A stretch of 64,000 bases of DNA from Gnetum montanum (GCA_015680685.1 MNCI01002119.1:588189-652188), one strand, 5' to 3'; shown: positions 11,605-21,206, counted from the first letter of the stretch. The notes: generated by a model not told the origin, from the sequence alone. Program-made: numbers and translations.

Positions 11605-12758
11605 TGTAACGACAGAAAACGTCGGCAGCTGGAAATACAGACCGAGATTCTGGCGTACACAGTTTTAGCCACGGATCCGCGTGAGGGCTATGCTAGAAAA
11701 ACGAATCCGCGGTGCCCTGAACGGTCTTGTCGATCAGACAGGNAGCTGTAAGGTGATAATGTCCACGATTGCCAAAGCGTTGTTCTCTGTATCTCTGCTC
11801 CAAAGTGCTAAGTGCTCTGGTGCTCAGAAATATGCTTTTNNNNNNNNNNNNNNNNNNNNNNNNNNNNNNNNNNNNNNNNNNNNNNNNNNNNNNNNNNNNN
11901 NNNNNNNNNNNNNNNNNNNNNNNNNNNNNNNNNNNNNNNNNNNNNNNNNNNNNNNNNNNNNNNNNNNNNNNNNNNNNNNNNNNNNNNNNNNNNNNNNNNN
12001 NNNNNNNNNNNNNNNNNNNNNNNNNNNNNNNNNNNNNNNNNNNNNNNNNNNNNNNNNNNNNNNNNNNNNNNNNNNNNNNNNNNNNNNNNNNNNNNNNNNN
12101 NNNNNNNNNNNNNNNNNNNNNNNNNNNNNNNNNNNNNNNNNNNNNNNNNNNNNNNNNNNNNNNNNNNNNNNNNNNNNNNNNNNNNNNNNNNNNNNNNNNN
12201 NNNNNNNNNNNNNNNNNNNNNNNNNNNNNNNNNNNNNNNNNNNNNNNNNNNNNNNNNNNNNNNNNNNNNNNNNNNNNNNNNNNNNNNNNNNNNNNNNNNN
12301 NNNNNNNNNNNNNNNNNNNNNNNNNNNNNNNNNNNNNNNNNNNNNNNNNNNNNNNNNNNNNGCTCACTACGCAGTTGCGCGTGTCAAAGCGTAAACAATG
12401 TACAACTTTACGCTCACTACGCAGTTGCGCGTGATGAAGCATAAACAATGCATGCCTTACGCTCACTACGCAGCTGTGCGTAATGAAGCGTAAAACAATG
12501 TGCAACTTGAAACATATGCAATGGTACGCACCGCCGCGTAATGAGCATAAAAACAAGTTATTCATGCGCCGCGAGGAGAAGCGTCAAACTGTTGCGCTTC
12601 TCTAGATTCATCCTTTGACTAATTTGGAGCTTATTACACTCATTACGCTGCCATGCGTAATAGTGCGTAAACTTGTCCTGGACCCAAGCTGGAGCGCGCT
12701 CTCGCTTCAATTGCGAATCTTTGCCTGAGGCCGACCCGTAATTTTTCACGGTGTTTCA
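11605..12758 (-). repeat. 3' LTR of the Tat element (assembly-damaged)
   Basis: Matches 27013-28363 from its first to its last base (TGTAACGAC ... GTGTTTCA on the + strand). It is shorter because a single N at 11743 replaces about 420 bp present in the other LTR (27151-27570), and the N run 11840-12361 stands where the other LTR has about 302 bp (27665-27966). The real LTR should be about 1.35 kb. Confidence 0.93.
11840..12361. other. Assembly gap (522 N)
   Basis: A run of N inside the 3' LTR. Every ORF spanning it is an artefact. By comparison with the other LTR it should contain TATA-proximal U3/R sequence and the first of three roughly 50-bp repeats. Confidence 0.99.
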
Positions 12759-12760
12759 AT

Positions 12761-12771
12761 GGCCCCTCTTT
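12761..12771 (-). promoter_or_regulatory. Polypurine tract (plus-strand primer)
   Basis: On the minus strand AAAGAGGGGCC lies two bases before the 3' LTR start TGAAACACCG. A purine run in exactly this place is the primer for plus-strand DNA synthesis, and it fixes the element's orientation. Confidence 0.85.
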
Positions 12772-13844
12772 GTTGACGGTTGGAGGGCTTACCTGAAAGA
12801 CGTCGACAAAGAATGCGAAACACCGAATTGGCAAAGCAAGCACAGCGTTCATCCATGGCTACTCAAGTGTTGCCCTGTCAACATGGAAGAGCAAGACCGG
12901 CAGGTATGGGAGATAGAGGGATATAGCCGGAAACAGGTCTGGAGATGATGCAAAATGTGTTATGGATGGTAGGGGTATGAAATACGCGGTTAACATGAAT
13001 GCTTTCAGACGAGCGTAGCGTGTCAGCCTAAGGTTTCTCTGTTACCGGTTATAGCAGGAATGCGTGCGAAAGGAGCATTGCGCATCACTTTCTGCGATGT
13101 CTCTGCTAGCGTGAATGCGGCAAGATGAATACGTGCGTATGTAAGTTTTGCGTATGGGAACTGGGTGGTGGGGATGGAGGAAAACAATAGTTAAGGGTAA
13201 GATTGTGCAAGGTGTAGACGTGCAGAGCTAAGTGGTTGGGCAAACCTGAGCAGCCATTTCAACACGCTGTTGTACTTTACTGCTCAGATGGACGCACCTT
13301 TGGATGACATTCTCCAAGGCAAGTAACCTGCAACCACCAAAGAAAACAGAGGACACCATTGCTCATGAACAAAAGGCAAGTTTCTTGAAACCAATGCTGT
13401 CTGATGTTAGATAGAGCCAATGGGCTGAAAAGACAGAGCCAGAGCACACGGGCGGAGCCGCCAATCCTGATGATTCGGCGCTGCATATCTTCGCCAAAAA
13501 GGCATCAGACACAACGCAGCTAACTGGTTGCACTGGGAACCGGCCAAATGAATCTGCGAGGCCGGCGTCTGATAGCGATGATGGGCGAAGACACCCAGGG
13601 CCGTTGTCGATGAGGATTTCATCGAGGCTCCAACTGGCGAGGCTAAACTCTCAGAGGTGGCACCACTGTGGCGGGTGCGGTGGCGGCATCTCCGAGAGAT
13701 CAGTAAGATGCCTCTTTGCTTATCCGAGGAATCAGTAGGATGCCGGTGGGGTGGCGACACTGGGAATATTTCAGTATCCCACCCCGTCTGCTGTGCAACT
13801 GTACAAGAGTGATCACGCTCGCTTGAACATGGTGGCGATTTGTA
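12772..13844 (-). other. 3' untranslated region of the Tat element
   Basis: About 1.1 kb between the repeat array and the polypurine tract. ORFs of up to 146 codons (13407-13847) exist, but they have no motif or homologue in the window. No gene is supported. Confidence 0.5.
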
Positions 13845-14325
13845 CATCCTAGTTTTAAGTTTTGGAAGACTGCCGTTACTGGTTTTAAGTCTCAGTAGAC
13901 CATGGTCCCAGTTTAAAGTCCGGGCAGACCGAGAAGCACTAGTTTTACGTCGTAGCGGACGGTGGTAAGGCTGGTTTATGGTCTCAGCAGACCGTGCTGT
14001 GGATGTCAGTTTCGCGTCATGACCCAGGGACAGAGCTGTGCTAGTTTTACGTCTCAGCAGATGGCTATTTACCTGTGCCAGATTAGCGTCATGGCGGACG
14101 TGTGCAAGAGATGCCAGTTTTTCATCTTGGCGGACCTATACAATAGTGCCAGTTTTACATCGTAGCGAACGGTTACCATTTACCAGTTTAGCGTCGTGGC
14201 GGACGCGTGCAAGGCATGCCAGTTTTACATCATAGTGGACGGTCAGTGCCAGTTTTACGTCGTAGCGGACGAGCAGTGCCAGTTTTACGTCGTAGCGGAA
14301 GATTACTATCATACCTGCTGTCGAC
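13845..14325. repeat. Post-pol array of the AGTTTTA-N-GCGG motif
   Basis: About 14 units spaced 28-40 bp apart follow the pol stop. The best units read AGTTTTACGTCGTAGCGGAC on the + strand (three nearly identical at 13940, 14251 and 14280). Others vary in the middle (GTCTCAG, CATCTTG, GTCATGG) but keep AGTTT at the start and GCGG or GCAG at the end. Spacing and middle sequence are irregular, so this is an old degenerate array rather than a recent minisatellite. Confidence 0.85.
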
Positions 14326-14338
14326 ACCGTAGAGGCTG

Positions 14339-16063
14339 CTAGATGAAATACCGCTTCAAGTATACGTGATTTACAGGGTTTGCTAATTCGTTGTCATTGA
14401 CGTCTACTAATCTGAACACTCCGTTGCCATATGCGTCGACCACCAAGAAAGGGCCTTCCCAGTTTGCAGAGAATTTGCCCACTGGTTCACGCACAGCCTT
14501 GAGAACAAGATCTCCTTTCTTGATCGGGCGCTGTTGAAGGTTGTGGCGATGTTTCTGGCGCTGTTTGTCCTGATATTTCTCAATCGCACCAAGAGCCTGT
14601 ATCCGCTTCTCTTCTACTGAATCAAAATCCATTATTCGAGCCTCTGTGTGTTGAGCCTCATTTATAATGGTGGAGAGGACCATTCTCAGAGAAGGAATTT
14701 GCAATTCAAGAGGTAGTACTGCTTCAGATCCGTAAACCAGGCCATAGGGCGTACTACCCGTAGCTGTCCTACACGTAGTACGATATGCCCATAGCACATA
14801 GAGGATCTGTTCGTGCCACCGCCTTTTGTTGCCGTCGAGCATTTTCTTGAGCAAATTGATGACTATTTTGTTTGATGCTTCAGCTTGACCATTTGCCTGC
14901 GGGTAATAAGGAGAGGAAAAAGACTGCCTAATGCCTAGGTTGTCACAGAAGGATTTGGTATCCACGCTACTAAACTGTGGCCCATTGTCGGTCACAATAG
15001 TCATCGGGAGGCCAAATCGGGTTACGATGTTGTCCAAGATAAAATGGCAAACCTGTTGGGATGTGATTTTCCGCAGGGGGACAGCTTCTACCCACTTCGT
15101 AAAGTACTCAGTAGCGGTAATAATGAAGCTATGCCCTGCAGAAGATTTTGGCGTGATGGGTCCTATGATGTCCAGTCCCCATCGCTGAAATGGCCATGTT
15201 ATTTGTGTCGTATGCAATTCTGTGGGTGACACGTAGATGAGGTTTGCGTGCCGTTGACATGTGTCATAGGTTTTGACCTTTGTCAGGCAATCTCGTTCCA
15301 TGTGTGGCCAGTAGTATCCTAAGCGTCGAATTTTCAGGACCATAGCCCTTGGTGCTACGTGGCCGCCACACAGTCCCTCGTGAACGTCACCGACTATGTG
15401 CTGCGCCTGGTCTTTGTCAACACAGGTAAGCAACACGCCATCAAAGGAACGTCTACAGAGAATGTTGTCTCCGATGATGATGTATTGCCTAGCCCGCTTA
15501 CGAATTGCGTCTTTCTGTGCACATGTTAATGTAGATGGCATCTCACCTTGCAAAAGATAAGTTTTGATGTTATTGTACCATTCAGGCGTGCTTTCCTCGA
15601 TAAGAGAGGAGATTTGCGCCGTCTGAATGACAAGGTCTGCGCAGTCTGTAATCAATGCAGGGCAGGTGTTAAGCAGGTGTGAAGGCACATGTAGAGCCAG
15701 GGTGGTAAGTGCGTCGGCCAGCATGTTGTCAGTCCTCGGGACGTGTTGGGCGTCGAAGGGCATAAATCGCCTCAGAAGATCTTTAGCCTGATCGCAGTAG
15801 GGTTGCAAATGTACAGCCTTGCAGGCGTAGACTCCAGTGATTTGATTTATGACAAGCATCGAATCACCCCTAACCGCCAGGTGTTGCACATCGAGTTCAC
15901 CTGCAGTTAGTAACCCCCTGAGGAGCCCCTCATACTCTGCCACATTGTTCGTACAAGGGAAGGTCAATCGATAAGCGTGTAGATGCACATCCTCAGGCGA
16001 TAGCGTAAGGACAGTGGCAGCACTGCCACCTCTGGCAGTTGAAGCTCCGTTGAAGTACAACAT
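14339..16063 (-). CDS. Tat pol: archaeal-type RNase H and integrase
   Basis: Open for 574 codons on the minus strand. Residues 1-130 are an RNase H of the archaeal/plant-like type: LYFNGAS (first catalytic Asp now Asn), NNVAEYEGLLRGL (Glu), VRGDSMLVINQI (Asp), RTDNMLADAL (Asp). Integrase follows. Its zinc region is HEGLCGGH...YDTCQRH, where the first Cys of the usual Cys-x-x-Cys pair is Tyr. The core has all three acidic residues (WGLDIIGP, TDNGPQF, and Glu in NGQAEASNK), and the C-terminal domain is WEGPFLV...NPVNHVYLKRYFI. The same frame extends upstream through one TAA (about 16198-16200) into the first RNase H. Integrase inserts the cDNA; the second RNase H is typical of Tat elements. The missing Asp and Cys suggest a recently inactivated copy. 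Confidence 0.93.
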   Translation of the reverse strand: MLYFNGASTARGGSAATVLTLSPEDVHLHAYRLTFPCTNNVAEYEGLLRGLLTAGELDVQHLAVRGDSMLVINQITGVYACKAVHLQPYCDQAKDLLRRFMPFDAQHVPRTDNMLADALTTLALHVPSHLLNTCPALITDCADLVIQTAQISSLIEESTPEWYNNIKTYLLQGEMPSTLTCAQKDAIRKRARQYIIIGDNILCRRSFDGVLLTCVDKDQAQHIVGDVHEGLCGGHVAPRAMVLKIRRLGYYWPHMERDCLTKVKTYDTCQRHANLIYVSPTELHTTQITWPFQRWGLDIIGPITPKSSAGHSFIITATEYFTKWVEAVPLRKITSQQVCHFILDNIVTRFGLPMTIVTDNGPQFSSVDTKSFCDNLGIRQSFSSPYYPQANGQAEASNKIVINLLKKMLDGNKRRWHEQILYVLWAYRTTCRTATGSTPYGLVYGSEAVLPLELQIPSLRMVLSTIINEAQHTEARIMDFDSVEEKRIQALGAIEKYQDKQRQKHRHNLQQRPIKKGDLVLKAVREPVGKFSANWEGPFLVVDAYGNGVFRLVDVNDNELANPVNHVYLKRYFI

Positions 16064-16630
16064 TGCTTCGAGGCCTATCGAGACAGGGCTTAGACTATGT
16101 ACATGTTCGTCTGGGAACTCTGGTTCTATGGTTGCGTGATTGTTAATCGGTGAAGTTATTAACTGGTCAACTATCGCTTGGCCCTTCGTGGATGATTAGC
16201 CAATATAATGAAGGTCAAATTTTGCCATGATAGCCTTCCAGCGAGCTATTTTACTACTCTCATATAAGCTATGCGTAATGGCTCTAAGGATGTTGTTCTT
16301 ACAGATAACGTTAACCTGACTACGAAAAAGATAATGCCTACATTTCTTAAGCGTAAAAACTAATGCTAAGTAATTACGCTCAACGTCGTTATATCTCGTC
16401 TCGTACGCACATAGAGCGTGGCTTAAGTAGTAGATGGGCATTTCCGACCCATCATCCCTTTTTTGACAAAGCAATGCTGCTATTGCTATGTCTGAAGTTG
16501 CGAGATAGATAAAAAAAGGCAAATCCCTTTGTGGCGGGAAAACCATCGGCAAATGTTGCAGTTCTTGTTTTAAACTGTCAAACGCACGTTGGCAATTATC
16601 GGTCCATTCGAAATTGACCCCCCCTTTTTT
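16064..16630 (-). pseudogene. Tat pol: first (gypsy-type) RNase H
   Basis: Minus strand, 16552-16201 open: YLATSDIAIAALLCQ, then SHALCAYETRYNDVERNYLALVF and KCRHYLFRSQVNVICKN, the gypsy RNase H that directly follows RT. The acidic residues Asp (ATSD) and Glu (VERN) are visible. It is separated from RT by a frameshift at a run of seven G (minus strand) at about 16618-16624, and from the second RNase H by a single TAA. The frame is otherwise continuous with 14339-16063, so both are parts of one former pol ORF. Confidence 0.85.
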
Positions 16631-17835
16631 AGCAAGTGTTGCATAGGGTGTAACTTGTCAGTTAACCTCGAAATGAACCGGCGAATAAACTGTAAGCATC
16701 CCTGCAACCCGCGTAATTGCTTGAGGTCTGTTGGAGGTGTTAACTCTACAATGGCTTTGACTATATCAAGGTCAACTCGTATGCCGGTTTCCGATACCAC
16801 AAACCCCAGCATGCGTCCGGTTTTGACTCCGAATACGCACTTCTTTGGGTTAAGCCGGAGCTCGTGTGTGGAACATATTTTAAGGACTAACTCCAGGTCC
16901 TCTAAATGATCTTCCGACTTCAAAGACTTCACAACTATGTCATCTACATAATCATTCAGCCTTCCTAGGAGGTAATCACTGAAGATGTATGTCATGGCCC
17001 GTTGGTACGTTGCTCCGGCATTCTTCAGACCAAAAGGCATCATGGTGTAGCAAAAGGTGCCCCAGGGTGTCATGAACGTCGTGGTCAGTTGGTGTTCTGG
17101 GTTAATGTGAATCTGGTTATAGCCTGAAAAGCCATCCATGAAGGACAGAAGCGCATGCCCAGCTATTGTATCCACGAGCTGGTCGATACTCGACAATGGG
17201 AAGTTATCTTTGATTGTGGCCTTGTTCAAATCCCGGAAGTCTATGCATATGCGTATGCTCCCGGTCTTCTTCGGCACGACCACGATGTTGGATGCCCAGT
17301 CTGAGTAATCGACCGCGCGGATGAAACCAGCCTGGTATAACTTGGTGATTTCATCACACACTGCTAGCGCGATCTCTAGTTTGATTTTTCGCACCTTTTG
17401 TCTAACCGCTGTAATCTGTGGGTCGAGGATGATGTTATGTTGGATCAATCTAGGATCTAATCTAGGCATATCCTGATATGACCATGCAAAGACAGTAATG
17501 TTTTCTTGCAGGACCTGTTTTATAGCGTTGTGCATTTTTTCGTCTAACAAAGAACTGACTTTGAGCGTTTTAGTCTCACCTCTGTGCGTAACGATAGGGA
17601 CCTCACTGAGGGGGTCCTCGGTTATGTCTCCAGCCTCCAGGTCTAGCGTGCGCGTTGACTGTTCTGGCCATTCTGGGGACATCTCCGATGCGGCTATGGT
17701 TACACTTTCTAAGGGGAGATTAATGTCTACTAGCGTGGGGTCAAACTGTCTAATTAATTTGCCGTATGGGCCTGTCAAAGTTAAAGGTGCTGAAACTGCA
17801 GCGTCCATTCTCCGTCTGTCCTGCAAAACCGGCAA
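16570..17835 (-). CDS. Tat pol: reverse transcriptase
   Basis: 421 codons, of which about the last 13 are out of frame. Seen in order: TVFAWSYQDMPRLDP, VVPKKTGSIRICIDFRDLN, FSGYNQI, TPWGTFCYTMMPFGLKNAGA, the catalytic NDYVDDIVVKS, LRLNPKKCVFGV and LRGLQG.LQFIRRFI, which are the RT blocks of Ty3/gypsy. It copies the genomic RNA into cDNA inside the virus-like particle. No ATG begins the frame: it opens just after a TAA at about 17850, and a splice acceptor lies at 17821, so it was probably fused to gag-pro by splicing rather than translated separately. The first ATG is at residue 10. Confidence 0.93.
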   Translation of the reverse strand: MPVLQDRRRMDAAVSAPLTLTGPYGKLIRQFDPTLVDINLPLESVTIAASEMSPEWPEQSTRTLDLEAGDITEDPLSEVPIVTHRGETKTLKVSSLLDEKMHNAIKQVLQENITVFAWSYQDMPRLDPRLIQHNIILDPQITAVRQKVRKIKLEIALAVCDEITKLYQAGFIRAVDYSDWASNIVVVPKKTGSIRICIDFRDLNKATIKDNFPLSSIDQLVDTIAGHALLSFMDGFSGYNQIHINPEHQLTTTFMTPWGTFCYTMMPFGLKNAGATYQRAMTYIFSDYLLGRLNDYVDDIVVKSLKSEDHLEDLELVLKICSTHELRLNPKKCVFGVKTGRMLGFVVSETGIRVDLDIVKAIVELTPPTDLKQLRGLQGCLQFIRRFISRLTDKLHPMQHLLKKGGSISNGPIIANVRLTV

Positions 17836-17851
17836 GTGCGTAAATGGTTAG
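17821..17851 (-). promoter_or_regulatory. Candidate splice acceptor in front of RT
   Basis: On the minus strand CTAAC (17851-17847, branch-point-like) is followed 26 bases later by GGTTTTGCAG|GACAG, cutting at 17821/17820. The RT frame is open from this point in phase 0, while the TAA just upstream closes it. Ogre-type elements are known to splice an intron between protease and RT. A matching donor near the end of the protease frame (about 23030, AAC|GTGAAG, phase 0) is possible but weak. Confidence 0.5.
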
Positions 17852-17905
17852 GAGACAAGTGACGTGATGTCGCCGAACGTGGAAGGCTGAATGAATTTTG
17901 AATAT

Positions 17906-17912
17906 TATATAA
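17906..17912 (+). promoter_or_regulatory. TATA-like box of the antisense gene
   Basis: TATATAAGAG, a good plant TATA consensus, lies on the + strand 319 bp upstream of the antisense gene's ATG (18225), between that gene and the RT frame, which points the other way. It would give a leader of roughly 285 nt. No transcript evidence is available. Confidence 0.4.
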
Positions 17913-18224
17913 GAGCTGTAATCAATGTAACCCGATTACGAGGCGATAAGATGTGGTAGTTTAACGTCATTCCGGATAGTGGCGGGTGCGATATCTGCCG
18001 CATTAATATCTAGATTTGCGGATTCCATTTCAGGAAAGTTCCGCTTAATTCTGATATCAAGTCGGTGATCCTCGCATATAAGTAGATAGTTTTTCAATGA
18101 GAACTGGTTGTTGGCTATCATGAATTTGAATTTGCAACTGTCGCTGAGAAAAGGAAGAGCAGAGAGTTAGGGCGTGGGATCTTGCAAAAGCGTTAGGCTG
18201 TGAAGAAATTCTGAAACCGTCGCA

Positions 18225-18343
18225 ATGGCACCAAAGACGAAGAAGAAGAATGCGAAACTGGCCAAAATCGATGAAATGCAAGCAACTCTGGACCGTGTTT
18301 CGAAGGCGTTGATCGATATTCGAGAGCCCGCGCCATTGAACCG
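18225..18343 (+). CDS. Antisense gene, exon 1
   Basis: Starts with ATGGC in good plant start context and encodes about 40 residues, beginning MAPKTKKKNAKLAKIDEMQ (basic, then helical) and ending at PAPLNR. The donor is CCG|GTTAGT at 18344, or a weaker one at 18348 that would keep phase with exon 2. Confidence 0.6.
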
Positions 18344-18753
18344 GTTAGTCGTTCCTTACATACTTTCGTTTCTATGGCTGCTTTTTGTGGTGTATTTTCA
18401 CTTGCGTGCATGTTGACTTTGAGTTATGGACCTCGGGTCTATGTGAGGGTTTGAAAGGGTTGCATTTATCGTCGTTGTCATGGACAAACCTTGCGTTGTC
18501 GCAAGGGTTTGGGCGATTTCGGCCTGGGTGCGTTTTATGAGTTTTCTGTGTTAGTCGTGCAAATGCGAATGTAGGCGTTGATATACGCTTTGGATTTTTA
18601 TATAGCATCACGCTGAAGCCCATACTGATTGTGCTAGACCTCATTGGGGTTTTGTGCTGGTTGAACTCAATCGTCCCCAATGTCCCTCCCCCTCACACAC
18701 GAGTGCAGGGGAAGGCCATCTGGTTCCGAAAGGGGGCGCTGGAGTTTCTGTAG

Positions 18754-19055
18754 TTTTTACTGTGCAACTTCAGCAACATCATCTGGTCTAATGTAACTGG
18801 TGATGTTGCCGGTGCCATTTTGGAACACCTATTGGAGGGGTCGGCGCAGGGGATTCTGGCTTACCTGACAGATGGAGCCATCGAAACGGGTCATCCCGAG
18901 GACCAAGTGCTCAGCGCCCGCGGTTTGCGGAGCTTACGCTGGATCTGGGACATGGCCCGTTTCAACTGTTATCATGCGTATAATACGCTGTTCGTGGCTC
19001 GTCATGTGTCGACATAATTCCAGAACCCACAAGGCACGGTATATTATGCAAGCGG
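18754..19055 (+). CDS. Antisense gene, exon 2
   Basis: Frame FLLCNFSNIIWSNVTGDVAG ... GLRSLRWIWDMARFNCYHAY. The acceptor is probably TTTCTGTAG at 18751-18753; an earlier one at 18708 would place that TAG in frame. One internal TAA lies at 19015-19017. The donor is GCGG|GTAAGC at 19056. Confidence 0.55.
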
Positions 19056-19131
19056 GTAAGCAGATTTGGTTAACTGTTTGATGTCTACATTTTCTGTTTT
19101 GTTGTTTTTTTTTTTTGCAATGTAGGATAAG

Positions 19132-19449
19132 TCTATGTGCAAAATGTAAAAGAAGCTTACGCTGTATGGTACAGGTTTTTTATACATGACAACCAGTTAC
19201 TCGGCGATGGTAATACGTTGGCCTGGGCCGAAACGGTAATATCGGCATTTACCGCAACCAACAACGTGCGTGCCGGTGTTATCGGGCAAATTGGCCATGA
19301 GATGCATGAGTATCACACCCGTTACGAGTGCCATTTTAAGAATTGTCAGGAACTCAGATGGCTACACGAGGACTGGACCTTAGATCCGCCTCTCACCGTC
19401 AAGGAGGTGGAGAGAGAACTCCTGCCATTTCCATTGTCGTTTGGCCCCG
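19132..19449 (+). CDS. Antisense gene, exon 3
   Basis: Preceded by a T-rich run and TTTGCAATGTAG (19114-19125). The open frame begins at about 19131 with VYVQNVKEAYAVWYRFFIHD and ends LPFPLSFGP. The exact acceptor is unsettled because the AG at 19125 is followed by an in-frame TAA. The donor CCCCG|GTAAGG at 19450 is clear and in phase with exon 4. Confidence 0.65.
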
Positions 19450-19543
19450 GTAAGGCCACTGCGTGTTCTAACGTTATGCGTGTAGTGAGTTACGGATAGT
19501 ATATGATAGTGTTTCTACTTGTCTTGTGTTTTATGCCCTTCAG

Positions 19544-20584
19544 TCAGGGAATCCCGAAAGATTACCCTTACAATTTTCAACCGCGAGGCGAGGGACGTCC
19601 TCTTTTGCTACGGGGATATTAAGGAGGCGCAGCGTTGGCTTGGCCATTCAGCGGCCCCAGTCGTAGTGACCAGCAAGATCCAGGCCGCAGGGCTAATGCA
19701 CCTATTTTTGGCTGCGACCCCTGATGTCCCCGCCAGCGAAATAATAGGCCTGGTCAACTCCTTCAGCGAGAAGGCGGATCATTTTAGCACGCGCGTGCGT
19801 AACGTGCGCGTAAACTTCAATATTGACGCTCAGTTCTTCTCGGACTTGTTTGGCATCCCCTTGAACGGCCTTCCCGTAAAAGTGAAGATCAAGAGAAGCG
19901 CTAGAGTCGAGGACTTTCTGAGGGAGTGGGCGAGGATTCCTAAGGAGGCCAAGGGGTGTCCCTGTGAAAAATTTGAGCTGGCGACCGCCAAGATACTCTA
20001 TCCCCTTTTTCGAGCCCGGACCTTCCCCAAAACCCTCTCGCAGGCAAAGTTCTTTTCGGTAGAACAGACCCATATCATGCGAGAGGTCCTGGAGGAGGGA
20101 GCTCGGTTTGATTGGGCAAGCCATCTTGCTAAGGGACTGCGCAATGAAATGGTCAAGCTTCGGGAGAAGCTTGAGTCCCGTTTCAATGTGCATTACGCCT
20201 TTTTCATAGCTTGCCTCCGGCGGTTTGCTAAGTTTCTAGTCGTTCAGAGGAATGGGGTCTGGGTACAACAAGACCAAGACCAGCTATCCAGACCCTAGAT
20301 CACCCACATTCTCAGCACTACCCGTGGGCAGGATCCGCCGAAAGGGATCGAGGAGTCGTTGTCCGTAACGACTAAAGGTTTGACGGCGCCCCAAGCGTGA
20401 GGTCTCGATAGCATAGGCGGGATCATGCCAACCTACACCGGCGACATCTCGCGAGCGAAACGTCTGGTGGAAGAAATTGTAGAACCGGCGGCCCAGCGGA
20501 AGAAGCTCCGCCTAGCTGAGGCTCCTGGGGGCGATGGATGCCACACTGTTGGGCTCACGGTGCAGCGGACTAAACCTCCGCTTG
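19544..20584 (+). CDS. Antisense gene, exon 4 (largest)
   Basis: Acceptor CCCTTCAG at 19543 and donor CTTG|GTAAGT at 20585; both junctions keep phase. The 347 codons run as one frame with two stops (TAG 20296, TGA 20398). Parts read VRESRKITLTIFNREARDVL, NIDAQFFSDLFGIPLNGLPV, FELATAKILYPLFRARTF and HYAFFIACLRRFAKFLVVQ. The part after the stops, AKRLVEEIVEPAAQRKKLRL, looks like a basic helix or nuclear-localisation-like segment. Confidence 0.75.
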
Positions 20585-20660
20585 GTAAGTGTGAAAGGTT
20601 GTATACGCTATGTTTATTTTAGATGATCCGGAATCATACGCTAATGTATGGTGTAAACAG

Positions 20661-20936
20661 CAAAAATGTCAGGGCAATTGACCCCTACGACAGGGGCGCT
20701 GGTACTAAGCCGTGGGAAGGGGGCCTCAATTTTAGAAGAAGAGGCCCCGGCTATTGATACGAGCCGTGTGCAGGTTCCAGTGCGTGAGGCGGCCCCAGCT
20801 GTTAGCGGAAGCCACGTACAGATTGGGGTGCGTGAAGAGGCCCCAGCTAATGGAACCAGTGACGCACAGACTCCGGTGCGTGAAAAGGAAAGCAATACAG
20901 AAAATGCTGATGAAATTGCCACCGTCACAGGCAGAG
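20661..20936 (+). CDS. Antisense gene, exon 5 with 48-bp coding repeat
   Basis: Acceptor GTGTAAACAG at 20660 and donor AGAG|GTAATG at 20937, both in phase. It contains three tandem 48-bp units at 20738-20785, 20786-20833 and 20834-20881, encoding EEAPAIDTSRVQVPVR, EAAPAVSGSHVQIGVR and EEAPANGTSDAQTPVR. The region is probably disordered. Confidence 0.75.
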
Positions 20937-21006
20937 GTAATGAGTGCGTTAGCGTATTTTGAAAAATCTGTTAATGGAGGCAATGTCTAACCAAGTTTCG
21001 CTACAG

Positions 21007-21167
21007 GGGAAGAGGATGCCTCAACGTCTGCTGCTGTTAGCAAAATGTGGAGAGACTTCCCCGATAAATTTTCCTTCACGGAAGGCATCGTCAGCGACAT
21101 GATCGAGCGTCTGGAACGCGTTGAACCTGGCGCTGTTAAGTTGACGAAGTTACAACATGCTGTCTTG
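21007..21167 (+). CDS. Antisense gene, exon 6
   Basis: Acceptor TTTCGCTACAG at 21006, in phase with exon 5. Encodes EEDASTSAAVSKMWRDFPDK ... IVSDMIERLERVEPGAV. A strong donor (TTG|GTAATG, 21168) would leave only 39 bp before the next acceptor and would break phase. A weaker donor at 21109 restores phase with a 98-bp intron. Confidence 0.6.
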
Positions 21168-21206
21168 GTAATGTGTCATCTGTATTGATACTTGTTTTTC
21201 TGTCAG

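Noticed and set aside
11681-12565. Long ORFs (210-290 codons) on both strands
   Set aside because: They run through the 522-N gap; only LTR sequence lies at either end.
13407-13847. 146-codon minus-strand ORF after the pol of the Tat element
   Set aside because: No motif, no counterpart in copies 1 and 2, and composition typical of Arg/Ser/His-rich chance translation.
13845-14325. CRISPR-like array of short direct repeats
   Set aside because: Repeats are degenerate, spacing irregular, there are no cas genes, and the context is a plant retrotransposon.
19702-20193. 163-codon minus-strand ORF, which might have been a sense-strand gene of the element
   Set aside because: It is the reverse of exon 4 of the antisense gene, whose phase-consistent splice sites support the + strand.
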